Shown piece after piece: positions 11,628 through 24,116 of a DNA stretch of 64,000 bases (the first letter of the stretch is position 1; each line of letters begins with the position of its first letter). The position numbers were made by a program, and so were the translations under genes. The notes beneath the pieces were generated by a model. That model ran no database searches and was not told the DNA's origin. It was given only the letters and a program-made list of their open reading frames with translations. The DNA is from Mucidula mucida (Eukaryota > Basidiomycota > Agaricomycetes > Agaricales > Physalacriaceae). Where the stretch lies: assembly GCA_015501055.1 (NCBI GenBank), contig JADNYV010000117.1, positions 1-64,000 on the forward strand, given 5' to 3'.

Positions 11628-13223
11628 TCATAAACCGGAAGCAAGAACCCCGTTAAACCGAATTTCCAACGACATCCCATCCTCGACTAATCCACGAAGA
11701 ACACAATTTTCGTGATCGTCAAACACTGACTCAGGACCGTTGTCCGAGGTCGAGCCATGGTCTGCACGCACACCAAAGTGAAACCTCCGGAGCCCGACCT
11801 CGTGCCGTGCTTTGAGCATACCAACAAAGTCGTCCGGAGGTCTAAGGTAAGGAATAAAATACAGGTCGGTATGACCAGTCACCTCAATATCTATTGACAC
11901 TAGCCGAGGAAGGAAAACGACGCGCTGCCCTGCGACAACTTCGAGTGCTTTCATGACGTCTGTGACTTGCGTCTTGCTCCACTCATCTATCCTGTCAAGC
12001 CGGAAATCAAATATGTTGGCTTCCAGCTGCAGCGTCGCAAGTGCGGTGGTCTGCGAGAGAACGGAGAGGACAAGATGGGGTTCAGAGTGATGTAGATTTA
12101 ACGGCACCTGCATGATCCGGAGCTCAGTGAGATTGCTTGCGCAATTAGAACGGCGGATGAGGCAACGGAACGCATAGAGGGTATCAAGATGGGGGAAAAT
12201 ATTCTCCTGGTCAAGAGCAGCGACTTCCAGTCGGGGCAGAGTGAGGGAATCCAGAAGATCGGGATGGATCGCTTTCAATTCGCGCAGGATTGGGAGAGTT
12301 ACGGATTTCAGGGGCGAATCCTCCCCGACTTCGAGCTGTAAATCCACGCGAAGAACGTCAAGCGACGGACATTGGCTAGCCAAGTCCACATAAGCTCTGA
12401 AACAGCCGGGACGTGCTTGGTCACACAGACGCAAACATGTAATCTGCTCCACTGGAAGCTCGATTGTACGAGGATCAGCGCCTATGAGGCCTACCGTCAC
12501 CAAGCGGGGACAATCCTTGAAGGCCGATATGACCAAAGGGTCGTCATGTATTATTATATAGTGGGTCTCAGTTTCGAACTCCAAGTGCTCCAGCAGAGGC
12601 AGCCGCCCGCGAAGAGGTGCATAGAGCAAATCCGGCCTCAGTCTGACTTGGTGGGAATCAACCAGTCGCGCTGTCCGCCATCGATGGGATTCTGCGAACA
12701 CCTTGTCTCGCATACGGCACAGTGGAACAGGAAGCTTTTCAGTGCCGTGATTGAGAAGGGTGACATCGAGCAAATGCTGGTGGGACCGCTCGAGGACACA
12801 GGATACTAGGAGTTCTACATCCCTCGTATTTACCAGCCTGTCTGACGAGAAATCAAGCACAATAGACGACCAGCACGAATGAAGGGACAATGCAAGATTG
12901 CGCCAGGTCTGGCACACCTGGCTGAGGTGCCAAATGGTGCGGGAAGGCCAATCAAACTCGTCCTCCTGGTCAAAGGTGTCCAAGAAATCTCCATGCAGGA
13001 AGGTCTCAGACCAGATCTCTGGGGGGATACGTCGTTGCGCGGAAATGATGTTTTCAAAATTGCTTTTTATGTTTGCCAGCGCCTTTCGTTCTTGGTGAAG
13101 GCCCTCGAGAGCGGGCGTGACTGTGGCTTCAGAGTCGACGGCCAAGATATCCTGGTCGAGCTTAGGAAGGATAGTTGCCTGGATCTCATATAGCTCTAGG
13201 TCTGTCGGTGGAAGATTGGTCAT
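11628..13223 (-). CDS. F-box protein family A (copy A3), shifted start
   Basis: An open frame of 531 aa runs from the ATG at 13223 (MTNLPPTDLEL). The family's usual N-terminus is still readable in frame up to 13334, but the usual ATG is an ATC here (minus strand, 'ACGTCTATCGACTCC'), and no other upstream ATG is in frame. The likely protein therefore lacks about 31 N-terminal residues. It keeps the coiled-coil segment, the F-box (RRRIPPEIWSETFLHGD ... QVCQTWRNLALSLHSCW) and the full C-terminal region ending VLASGL. It is the tandem partner of A2 and lies divergently beside the second membrane-protein gene. Confidence 0.82.
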   Translation of the reverse strand: MTNLPPTDLELYEIQATILPKLDQDILAVDSEATVTPALEGLHQERKALANIKSNFENIISAQRRIPPEIWSETFLHGDFLDTFDQEDEFDWPSRTIWHLSQVCQTWRNLALSLHSCWSSIVLDFSSDRLVNTRDVELLVSCVLERSHQHLLDVTLLNHGTEKLPVPLCRMRDKVFAESHRWRTARLVDSHQVRLRPDLLYAPLRGRLPLLEHLEFETETHYIIIHDDPLVISAFKDCPRLVTVGLIGADPRTIELPVEQITCLRLCDQARPGCFRAYVDLASQCPSLDVLRVDLQLEVGEDSPLKSVTLPILRELKAIHPDLLDSLTLPRLEVAALDQENIFPHLDTLYAFRCLIRRSNCASNLTELRIMQVPLNLHHSEPHLVLSVLSQTTALATLQLEANIFDFRLDRIDEWSKTQVTDVMKALEVVAGQRVVFLPRLVSIDIEVTGHTDLYFIPYLRPPDDFVGMLKARHEVGLRRFHFGVRADHGSTSDNGPESVFDDHENCVLRGLVEDGMSLEIRFNGVLASGL

Positions 13224-14193
13224 GGAAAGGTGATGACAACGAAAAGCAATTTGGTTTCGACGTTCAAGGCGAACGCTATGTCGGGGGAGGGCTTCGCACG
13301 GCGAACAGTGGGAGTCGATAGACGTGTTTCGCAACCTGTTAAACGCGTGAGATTCCAGTATGGATTTGAAGTATGAATGAAATTATACCTTGCAAGACTC
13401 GAGTTAGAAAGGTCGCTTGTGGATTTGTGATAGAGAACGTCCGGAAAGACGTGACAAGAGATCGGAAGACACGATGAATGAAGGATGTCCTAAGGAATAA
13501 GCGTTGTCAAACAGACGCGTCGCGAACAACTGCGAAAATGCGCCTGTAAAATGTGTGAATACCCAGGCTGACCGCGAAGACGAGAACGCACTTATGGGCT
13601 GCTATCCAACGAGGTGGGGAGAGAACTGAGGAATCAGGATATCGATGATGATGGTTAGAAGACAAGCTTCAGATGCCGGCCGGGCCTAAATCACCGCATC
13701 ACTAATGTACGAACACTGATACTTACTGCTCGTTGCTCGGGTGTTTCTAACCTAGCAACGCCACTGTAATTTCGAAGATGCGCACATCGACTCGCGACTC
13801 ACCCCGCGCGGCGCGCGACTCGCCTCGGGCCGGGCCAGCACACAAAGGCTAGTCACGTGCCGTGTTCATTCTTCCTCCACGACTCTTACTAGCACCTTCT
13901 GATTGTCCTACAATACCACATATCGCTTGAACTTAGCTCTGTCACTGGAACGAACTCCTGGAAACACCAGTACTGCCAGCCCGAATTGACATCGACTCCA
14001 ATGATGATGTTCTCAGCGTCTCCACCTCATTCAATAATCTGTTTCTCAGCAATTCACCTCAGCTGATCATCTTTGCTGATATGGCGGGCGTGCTACTCCG
14101 TCGGCTTTTCAGAAGTCCCAAAAGTTTCGTCCTCCCACTTGATCCTGTTTATAAACATGATTAAGAGGCTTCCTGCCCTTCAATTCACCTCCC
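13224..14193. other. Divergent promoter region between A3 and membrane protein 2
   Basis: No gene is seen. The stretch from about 13860 matches 9700-10156. A short GC-rich run of 'gcgcgc'/'ggcc' text sits near 13790-13840. Confidence 0.45.
14147..14156 (+). promoter_or_regulatory. Palindromic TATA element GTTTATAAAC
   Basis: It is the same palindrome as before copy 1, here 37 nt upstream of the ATG at 14194. Confidence 0.55.
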
Positions 14194-15364
14194 ATGTCTG
14201 ATTCTGACGCGACATTGGGCCCCAGAGACATCCTGGTAGACGTGCTTTCGGCTTGGCTCAATGCTTACATCTTGGAGATCTTCTGCTACGCTGCGTACAG
14301 CGTTGTATATATACTTTCCGTGTATCTTGTGGGTACGCTCCGCTCTCTATGAATAATCTACTACAACCTTCTAACTCTTCTGTATACCAAGTCTCCAATT
14401 CCAAGTGCAAATTGACACCTCAGCGCAAAGCTTCGGCAGCCGTTATCACTGTCCTTTGGGCGGTGTTGACCATGCGTGTTGGTTGCGTGTGGCATTTGGT
14501 GAATACGATGTACATTGAACACGGCGCCTCGCGGACAGACGAGATCGACTATCGCTTCATATCTAAGGAGCCAGGGAGGGTATTCGGAGCCGTGTTGTTC
14601 TACATCCTGATATTGCTGGCCGATCTGATCATGGTATAGTATACGTTCCGTTGTTGCTTACAGTCACTGACTGACATTTAGATATGGCGTACTTGGTCAA
14701 TCTGCGCACGCAAGTTGCTGGCAATTGTCTTGCCTGTGCTCACTATGGTATCAGAATTATGTGGGCGTGCTTCTCACTGAAAAATATTGTTTCTAATAAC
14801 GTTTCTGGTAGTTGCTGTCGGGATGGACTTGGCCATCGAGTTTATTCGGAGCGCTTTTGGCAGTGGAGGTATCAGCCGACTAGTAGACATCGACTGGATA
14901 TCCATGAACTCTTCATTGATCGTCTGCACGAACACGCTTTGTACCGTTCTGATTATCGGCCGTATTATCTTTCTCGCCGGCTGGCGCCATGCGTTGCGGA
15001 CTTACGGCGGGATCATAAATCTCCTTGTGGAGTCAGTGTTCATATATTCGGGCGCCTTTATCTTTTACATTGCTCTGCGCAATGACCGAGGTGATATTCA
15101 GACCTATAATATCATGACCGCGTCCTCAGAATACTTATACGCGCTGTTACCGTCTATCACGGTACGTTTTTGTGGCTCCTTCCTGTCAGTCAACTCGAAT
15201 TAAACCCCTTTTCTGCACAGTGCTTCGCCCCGACGCTTGTAGTTCTACGGGTGGCGTCAGGCCACGCCGTTACTACCGTGGTGCCGTCGACGGGCGTCAG
15301 CGCTCAAATCCAATTCGCTGGTCGTAGTTCGGATGTGGACTTGGAAAACAGTGCTGGCACGTGA
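14194..15364 (+). CDS. Multi-pass membrane protein, basidiomycete WRxW type (copy 2)
   Basis: Exons are 14194-14332, 14392-14633, 14682-14760, 14812-15161 and 15221-15364, giving 317 aa; exons 1-3 have the same lengths as in copy 1. The hydrophobic segments and the IWRTWSICARK motif are conserved. Copy 2 differs mainly in the loop after TM5 (residues near IEFIRSAFGSGG) and in the C-terminal tail, which lost a few codons. No break is seen, so both copies look functional. Location should be a cell membrane; ligand or role is unknown. Confidence 0.8.
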
Positions 15365-16758
15365 ACAAAGAATACGAAGTCAGTATATCCTTCTAGGAGG
15401 AGAGAAGAAGAGAAGGCCCTTCCGGTCCTAGCCCCGACCTCGAAATCGAAGATATTGCACTTTTGTTAAGATAGTTCATGGACCGTAAAGACAAGACTGT
15501 ATCATCTACCTACTCTTCCCATCAGACAACACTCGGACTACTTATTATCGTTGTTCGCCAACATTCGAAATCGCTCTACTTGAGTACTCACTCTATCTGC
15601 AATAGTAAATAGCGGTTACAAGTGGCATGGCATGGCACGATTACGGGTGACCGTTGAGACGGCCGGGCTGTAAGAATCTAGAGAGAACAAAGTAGCAAAC
15701 ACCATGGTCTATGATACAGAGTCGACAAAGGCATCTCTGAGATCAAATCGGTGCTGCTATACCGAGTGTCCCACAGCCTCTCCTCCTCTGATGTATTACC
15801 AAGAATCGGTGCAGCCCATCAGTGGGCGTGCATGTTGGCGGTGGTTGACCTCTGGGATACGGACACGTGTGCTTGAACCACGTTGAACATGCCAATGCAT
15901 CAAATACGTCGTACACAGACCAATACTTACTAGAGTTCTTCTCCAACTCACCAAACTCAAAGTTTAATCGAACAGCTGGCTTCGTGTCAAATCGGTCGAG
16001 TGTGTAAATCTCTTTTACCACAGCGGCAGACTTTTTCCCCCCCATGGTCTCTAGTGATGGAAGGATCCAACACCGCTCAACAGACCCGTCATGAAATGTG
16101 ACCAAAGATTCGAAAACGCACCTAGATACGAGCTGCTGATAAAATGATGGCTTGGAAGGAGGAACCGTGTGCGCCACACAATCATCACAGCTTCCGCGTT
16201 TCGTACACAGGCTGCTGACTTATTCCCCTCGTCAGCCTTGGCTGTACGTGATCTGTCAGGGGAGCAAATCCCCACTCCGTATCGACACACGTGCATCGAC
16301 GTGATATCAAACAATATACTTCTGTTTACTGTAATCTCAAGAATATAAAGATAATAATACAAATGCAAACGGGCACTAATAAGACAGCCTCCCTCTACTC
16401 CGACTTACTGCACTCGTTTACTCGAAAATGAAGTAATGTAACACTTTGTCTCTTTTACCACAGCGGCAGACTCTTTCCCCCAAGGTCTAGTAATGAAAGA
16501 AACAAACACCGTTCAACGGAAAATGTAACCAAAAATTCGAGAACGCACCTATATAAGAGCTACTGATTAGAAGGAAGAAACGTACCCAGCTGCGCCACAC
16601 AATCACAAATCGCTATACTACTGTTTACTGTAATTCTCAAAAATATAAAGATAATAATACAAATACAAACGGGCACCAATAAGAACGAACGCTACAATAA
16701 CGAGGATATACTTTCATTAATCAGTCAGTCCAAAACGCAGCCCCCCTCCCCCGCCACC
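15365..16758. repeat. Gene-poor stretch with a local direct repeat
   Basis: I see no convincing gene; a 144-codon minus-strand frame at 15743-16177 lacks an ATG and a known motif. About 16010-16390 is repeated in degenerate form at about 16447-16690 (shared 'tcttttaccacagcggcaga' and 'atataaagataataatacaa'). The second copy is shortened and ends just past the 3' end of smc5. Confidence 0.55.
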
Positions 16759-19700
16759 TCAAATCGCATTCACCCCCACCCCTGCCCTCCGCCCCCTACT
16801 CTTCTCCACATACCCCTCAATCATATTCCGCATACTCCCAACACCCGTCTCCTCCGGCAACCACTCCCCATTATTCACACACAGCACCTTCATCTTCTCA
16901 TGATACTTCAAATCCGGCAACAATTTCGGCGTGATCAAAAAGTACTGCCCGCTGTCCTCCTTGCACGTCACGCGCACCATGTTGTTGTGCACTAGGCGCT
17001 CCGCGCGCTGGTCCATGCCCTAAAAACCAGATGAGATGAGCCAAGAGAGGGAGCAGAGGAGAATACGAACCTGGTTGATCTCGTCGACCAAGGAGAACGG
17101 CGCGCGCGCTTGCTCGGTTAGACTCATCAGGTATAGAATCGTCGTCAACGACCGTTCCTGCAAAGAAAGGTCCGTCCGTCAGATAAGGGTTCCAGCCAAT
17201 AACGAATGAATGAACACACTCCTCCCGACTGGCGCTGCCCAGTCAACAACTGCAGCTTCTCGTCGTCACGGAACTTGACAAGAATATCAATCGCCCACTT
17301 GTCAAAGTCGTCGTGCGGCGTAACACGAATCTCGCCTGCACAGCCGATACCATCAAACGCTTCAGAAAACTTTGCACCAATTGCATCGACAAGTTCTCGC
17401 AAGGCGGGTTCCCAGTTATCCTGAAAGACAACACATCCGTGTCAGCGTAGTCGCAAATTTCGCCAGCAAACATCACCTACACGAGCCTTCTTAATGTTCT
17501 TCGCGACCCGATCGCGATTGCTCTGCTTCGTCTCCAGCGTCCGCTCAAGAACCTCAATCTACAAAACCGCAATCAGCAAACACCTCCACGCATAAACAAC
17601 ATCCACCTCACATCGCGCTTCCGCTTCTCGTACTCCTCCATGACACCCGGATTCGTGTTGAGCGTAATCTCCAGCTGCGCTTCCTGCCGCTCAAGCTCCG
17701 CGCCAAGCTCCTCGCTCGACCGAAGATCGATGCCCTCCGAATCCGGCGGCGTGCTGCCCGTCTCCTCAGCCTTTTTCGCATCCCTGTCGTACGCGAGGCG
17801 GGCATTGGCGATGACATCCTGCTTTTCCTTGATATCGGGCTCTGCATCAGCCAGCACCCGTCGACTATCGTCAAGCGCATTCTTCGACTCCGTCTTGGCC
17901 ATGGCGTATTCCTGATTGACTATAAAAACGTACATCAGTCTGCATGTCAAGAAATGAACCAAAGTTGGATGTGAATCACCTTTATTGAACTGAACGACCG
18001 CGGCTTCGTACTTGACGTCCTTTTCCGCACACATCTTCTTCAATGCGGCCACGTTGGCGCCGACTTGGAGGTATTCAAGACCAATGCGTGCAGCTTCGTT
18101 CTGATCACAAATGATGCCCCGACCCAGGTCCTACAACCCACATTAGAAACGGAACGAAGAGTGAAAAGAAGAACGAACTCGATATTCCTTGATAATCTGA
18201 AGTCGGCGAAGGCAAACCTTGAGCAGATTCGCCTTGTATTTTCTACGATCTTCTTCGACCGAAGGTGCGTTCTGCAACTGCTTGAGGTTATTCTCCGCAC
18301 GAGCTAACGTTAGCCGGTAAGTTGGAACATTCAACAAAATCGAAGATTAAACATACTGAGCTGCGTCTTGATGTCGGTCTGGCGCTTAACCTCAGCTTGG
18401 ATGGCCGCTTTGCGTTTTTTCAACTCTTCCTACAGAAATCGTTGTCAGTTTCAGGTAACTGTCAAACGAAGGTGCCATACCGATCTGCTCGCAAACTCAG
18501 CATCATCGCTCTGGAGCTGCGTCCAACGTTGCATGAGTTTCTCGCCCTCTTCAGTGTACATCGCCAACTCCAGCTGCAACTCGTTCAGCTCGCGTTCAAG
18601 GCGAGCTTTGAGTTCAGGATCGACTGAATAACGGGAATCAGACCGACATCTCTTTAGATCCGCAACCGACACGTACCGGAAGCAGCACCGAAAGTCCTCG
18701 CTTGTCGAACAGGCCTCGTCATGTTCGACGCTAGTCGACGACCATAGCTTGACCGTGTGACCTGATTCATCGTCCAACCAGTTATGAAGTTGGCAGGTTC
18801 ACGGCGAGTGACGGCATCCATGGCCTTCCTCACATCAATGCGATCGTCGCCGACAGCCTGCACAACTTGAGATTGGGAAGACACAAAGAAAAGAATATGA
18901 CGCACCACACGATGCATCCTCAATTCACATTGAAGGAACCATAACAAGCCTTCTGGGTAGGTCACATAGTCAAGGACATAACCGTCGAAACCCAGTTCCT
19001 TCAGCTGAACCGGCACATCAATACAGATCGAAAAATAAAAGGGAAGAAGATCGTACTTCCTCTCTCGTGCATGGAGGCTCAACATACATCCCGTCCCGTT
19101 TGGGTCGATTCCAAGCCGTCACTCGAATGCGACGACCACAAACCGCAGTGGTATCGTTAACGATCCTGTTGAAGGTGTCATAGTCTTCCTTGCATTGAGT
19201 CACAAACGTCTGGCAAGATTGGGCAATCTTAATCTCTGGTGATAACCTCAAATCATAGTACATACCGTGCTGTTGCCTCCGACGACAGCCTCTACTGCAG
19301 CAGCGTACTGTCTGTTGGTGACGCTGACCGAAAGGCAGGGTGGCTCAAACACCTCCATCTTGAACTTGTCCTTGTTCTGACGAAGCCATTTCACAGTCTC
19401 AGCGGTCTCGCGATTCCATTGGTAGAGGTTGTTCAGTTTTTGAACATCGACATCTTCGAGCTTTTTGATACTAGGGTTAATAACCGTCAAGATGGATGTC
19501 CAGCGAAATGTGCCAATTAACGTACTCGTCTTTCTTGCCCGCAACTTGGCGAGTTTGACGCGCCGCGGCATCACTATTCGTCCGGATCTCGGCGTCTAAT
19601 GCGTTTCTGCGGTCAAGAACAGTTTGTCGCTCCCTTCGAAGTTGCCGCTAGTAAACACCTTGTCAGCGAAAATTGTACGATCCACGATGAACTCACCATC

Positions 19701-21414
19701 TCCTCGTTAACGGTAGCGTCATCCTCAACCTTGACTTCCCTTTGCATCTCTCTGTGAAGTTTCTCAATAGTGGTTTCTGTATTCTTGATCCTATTAGCAC
19801 GGGATTTCTCTTCCTTGACCAGATTGTCCAGCTTCATTTGGATTTCTTCCGATTCCCCTTCCTGCAGCAACATAAGGGACTGATGAAGTAAACAGTTGGT
19901 CGACGTACTAGCTTATCGTTCATCATGATTTTATTGTTGATCTGCTTCATCTTTTCTTGAATCGCCTTCTTGAGTCGATCACGCTCCTTGTCAAGCTTGC
20001 TATGTTGACGCTCAAGCTTCCTTGGGAAATCATTAGCGCACGTCTATTTCGCGAACAGGCTGGGTTACTCTTTGAAGGCATGTGCGGGAGCGTTCTTCTC
20101 TTTCAGCCTTCTGACCTTGTCCACCCACTGTCGCTGCAAGATCTTGAGATTGAAGTATTTGTCGCGCAACTCCCTGTACTGCTGGACGGGAATCAAGACG
20201 GCAAGGAGTTTTATCTGCAGAAAGATGAGGACATTGGTAATTGAGGTGTCGAGTGACAGACCTCCTCTTCGATCTTTTTCCGCTCCTTGTAACGTTGAAC
20301 GTCTCGTTCAATCGCCTCGTTACGATCGCGCATCTGCTTGAGTTGTTCCTCCTCCGTTTTGATCATCTAAACAAAGATGAGCCTCGCGACAAACAATATA
20401 GAGAGGACGCGCCTCGAGAATTTTCTTGAATTCAGCACCATCTTCGATAAGAGTTTGGTGCCAAGATTCCAGATTTCTGTCGCCGGCGGCACGTTGAGTC
20501 TCTCGCAACAATTGCTGGGGACTCATCGCCGCGAATTCGGATACTTTGTCTTGAGGAAGGAAGGAGCTGGGGTGCGGTCAGTGACTGCTGGACAAGAAAG
20601 GCAACCCGACGTACCAGAGATTGCCGACTTGAACGTTCAAGGCGGCCATTTGATTTGAGACCTCTTTGCCGGTAGCGCCTACGCCGTTGAGCAGAAATGT
20701 GGAGGTCTTGGAATCGGCTTTCAAAAGGCGGCGGATGATGAGGTTACCCTTGCCCTTGGGACCTTTAAGCTCGATCTCAATATAGCCATCTGTCGTGCCT
20801 TGCTTTACAAAGAGGTTGACCTCGTTTGCGCGGCCTAGTGTCTGCATGAAAGGTAAGTAGAAGAATGAAAACGAGGAAGAACTTGCAGCAGGAGGCCAGT
20901 TGAGGCCGATGCAAATAGCGCATGCAATGGTGCTTTTTCCAGTTCCGTTGGGGCCAATGATCATGTTCAAATGAGGACCGAGACGAAACTCGACGTAGTC
21001 GTAGGTTACGAAATTCTTGAGTTGGATGCGCATGATGGAGCCGGGAATAAATCTATCTGATACTGTCAGAGAAAGATGTAGAAAAAGACAGATTACTCGC
21101 CCGTCCACGTCTCTTGGGAGAGTCTCGACGCGCTTTTCTCGCGCGTTTTCCTGGGAGGGTCGAGAGTCGCCATCAGTATTGGCACGCGCCCTCTTGCGAC
21201 CTTTGGGGGAGCCGCCTTCCTCGTCATCCTCTTCTTCGCCCTGACCCGCGTCTTCATCATCTTCTGGATCGTCTTGTGCGCGCCGCTTGCCACTGTCGCG
21301 TCTTGCGCTTTCCGCTTTGACGTTGGGCTTTCGCTCAGATTTCACCTTGACGGGTGTGCTACGGACATGGTTCGCGTCGTTTCGTTCAGCCAATGGGCGT
21401 GCTGGACGCGCCAT
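16759..21414 (-). CDS. smc5: Structural maintenance of chromosomes protein 5
   Basis: This is the Smc5 ATPase subunit of the nuclear Smc5/6 complex, which acts in recombination repair and replication-fork stability. The N-terminus (ATG at 21414) has a basic/acidic disordered tail rich in D and E. Then comes the conserved [19 protein letters not shown] with Walker [10 protein letters not shown]. The middle is long coiled coil in many exons of both arms. Near the C-terminus are the ABC signature RQSGGERSLTT (across the intron around 17160-17220), the Walker B-like FSLVDEINQ (about 17080) and the typical end [13 protein letters not shown] ... [17 protein letters not shown]. Roughly 13-15 exons with about 50-nt introns; individual borders in the coiled coil were not all fixed. 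It stands divergent to GS-like copy 2. No damage is seen; single copy. Confidence 0.92.
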
Positions 21415-21731
21415 AGTCTATTGAGGATGTGGTGGGCTGTTGAGGGTTGTGCGGCTTTGCCTGGCGACGTGCCGGCGCCGCTTAAAATATTTAGACTCCG
21501 ATATGGTAGCTGCCAGGCGCCTACGTTCTACCCAAGTAACACCCCAGAATCTTATCGGATCTACGCGTAGAGCACATCGCCGCATTCTGATATGGCATCA
21601 CCGGCCACCCCCTCACGTCCGAAATGAATGTATTGTACGTGATTAGTCCATATCGTAAATCTTACAGAACCCCAAAGCCTCAAACGACTCCTATAAAGCA
21701 GCCATGATTGCGTTAGCATTGCCCCACCATC
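21415..21731. promoter_or_regulatory. Shared divergent promoter of smc5 and GS-like copy 2
   Basis: A 317-nt gap separates the two start codons. No clear TATA or other element is recognised. Confidence 0.4.
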
Positions 21732-23353
21732 ATGTCCTCCCCAGATCTTCTCGCCTTTGGTATCCCTTACACGCCCTCCACTCTGGATACCCCACCACCT
21801 GTGAAGCCCTCTGATCTCGCAGGTCTCGGTATATGTACGTTCCACCGCTGTTCTGTATTCCCCGTATTGACCAAACCCAGCCTATGTCCGCGTAGTATGG
21901 ATCGACTTTACCAACATCACCAGATGCCGCGTCGTTTCCTTAAAGCACTTTCTCAAAATAATGCAATCTTCGCGTCCGGGCCTAGCAGTGGCCATCGCCG
22001 TCATGGGCATGGTCGACTTGCGCCTTGCAGATGGCGTGTCCGCGGTGGGGGAATGGTTCTATGTCATCGACACGTCTACGCTTAGAATCTGTCCGTACGA
22101 AGAGGGCTTAGCCACCGTCATGGGGAATTTCCAGCACAAGGTGCCGGTACCTGTGAACGGATTCCCTTCGCTTCAAGTGGACCTTTGTCCGCGGACTATA
22201 TTAGACCGCGTTGTGGAGTGCATCCATTTTTTAGCAGTCATGACGTGTCTAATACGCGTTATAGGATGGCTAAACGAGACGCGTCTGTAGAATTCCTCGT
22301 GGGCTTCGAGACGGAATTCATTCTGCTCAAGTCTACTAGACCCATCGGCGGCGCTCACGAGCACTTGTACGCAGCGTGCAACGGGCTCCTCACAGGCAGC
22401 GTGGAATCACGTATTTTGCGCGAGATTTCTGACTCTCTAATCGGCGGCGGTGTCGATGTCTCTATGTATCATCCTGAAGCTGCACCTGGACAGGTATTGG
22501 GTCTCTATCAATGCCTTTGTTTAACTTACACTTCTTATAGTACGAACTCATCACCGGTCCTTTGCCGCCCTTGGAAGCCGCCGACGTTCTCGTCTATACA
22601 CGCGAGACCATCATCAACGTCGCTGCCAAACATGGACTCCGAGCCACCTTTGCACCACGCATCTATGCTCATATGCCCGGCAGTGGCGCGCACACCCATA
22701 TATCCGTCCACTCCACCAAAGGCCACGTTAAGCCCCCAAAATGCATGGCGTCTTTCGAAGAATCGTTCTTAGCAGGTGTATTGAAGCACGCCAAAGCCAT
22801 CCCGGCGGTTACGCTCCCGCTACCTGCTTCTTATCAGCGCATGACTGACGGTGTTTGGTCTGGTGGAACGTACATCTGCTGGGGAACGGATAATCGCGAG
22901 ACGCCGATTCGGTTGACGAATCTTGAGTCTCCATTGTCCCGGAACTTTGAGGTTCGCTTCGTTGACGCTACATCAAACCCTGTAAGTTGATCATGCCAAC
23001 TGGTCTTCAAATTAGATTTGATGTGTCTTTAGTATCTCGCTCTTGCCATGATACTCGGCACAGGCGCTCATGGTATCAAGCAATCTGAGCCGCTTGTCTC
23101 GAAAGATTTAAATGGGCGCCTGTCCGCGGCCCAACTGACGCCTGAGGATCGTGTGGCATTGGGTATTACCGAGCGGTTCCCGTTGACTTGGGACGCGGCT
23201 AGAGAAGCTTTTGAGAAGGACGAGATGTCTGAGGCTATCCTGGTCAAGTCGGTGATTAGCCATTATTTGTCAGTACAGGAGCTGATGGCAGCTTCGCTGG
23301 AGAGCGAGGTAGATGAGGAGAAGAAGGCAACCAAGTTGGTAGAGTATTTCTGA
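21732..23353 (+). CDS. Glutamine synthetase-like protein (GS/FluG C-terminal type), copy 2
   Basis: Exons are 21732-21834, 21881-22217, 22265-22493, 22541-22981 and 23033-23353, again 476 aa. The beta-grasp-like domain (about 35-130) is followed by the GS catalytic domain: E163/E165 in GFETEF, H275/H277 in GSGAHTHIS, R343/R348 in DNRETPIRL, and E361/R363 in FEVRFVD. These are the residues that bind metal, ATP and glutamate in GS enzymes. The short N-terminal extension (MSSPDLLAFGIPYTPSTL) is conserved with copy 1. The likely reaction is ATP-dependent gamma-glutamylation of an amine; the substrate is not known. Both copies keep all motifs, so neither looks decayed. Confidence 0.88.
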
Positions 23354-24116
23354 AGTATACATTTTAGATTTTTTGGTAGAATCTGAAGAGTAATTCTTGT
23401 GATTTTGGAATAGGAATGTAAGCTCTGCATTTACAAGTTATGATGTGGCGCATCACTTGTCGTAAACCCCCAGAGATGTGTTTCGTGTGATCTTTCTGCT
23501 TGGATATTTCTTGGATTAGGTTTGATTGGCTGTAGGCCCTTCCGCACCATTTGGAAAGCCAGCTGTGCCAGAGTCTTGCCTTGACGCAAGTTGGTGGATA
23601 CGGCGCGGATTTTGGTGGCGATCATATGGCGGTAAGGCGATTCTCATCGTCCGAGCCAAGTAAAGAAATGGAGCTCCAGGAGCAGGATACTTATTCGCTC
23701 AGTATGCATTTCTTATAAATCGGCGAGGTCAGCCCGGGCCGAAGTTGCCAGCCTGGGCCGCGGTTCTTTCTTCTAACCTAAACCACCATTATCGGCGGTC
23801 CTGCATCTGTAGTATTTCTTCACAATCGTTAACCAAGCAGTTGTCCCAAAACGCGATCAAGTACGTTCTCGTCTTCACGGCCATCATGCCCGTTTACAGT
23901 GGATCTGACACGCGGATTACAGAGTTGCGTCGGTTCAAAACGGCGCTTATTTTCTGTGGCATCCTTCATTCATCGGGTCCTCCAACTTCCTGTATCGTCT
24001 CTGGAAGCGTCCTTCATCGCTTGTTCTTTTTTTACCTCGACTCCAAGTCGGCACCTAGTTCGTTTGCATCGCGTAGACTGGAATCTCGCGCGTATCACAT
24101 ATTGCAAGTGATTTCT

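Noticed and set aside
15743..16177. 144-codon minus-strand frame
   Set aside because: It begins with GTG rather than ATG, has no recognised motif and overlaps the local repeat.
23745..24116. N-terminal extension of A4 in the same frame
   Set aside because: It starts with a non-ATG codon and is not conserved in other family A proteins; the family ATG at 24117 is preferred.
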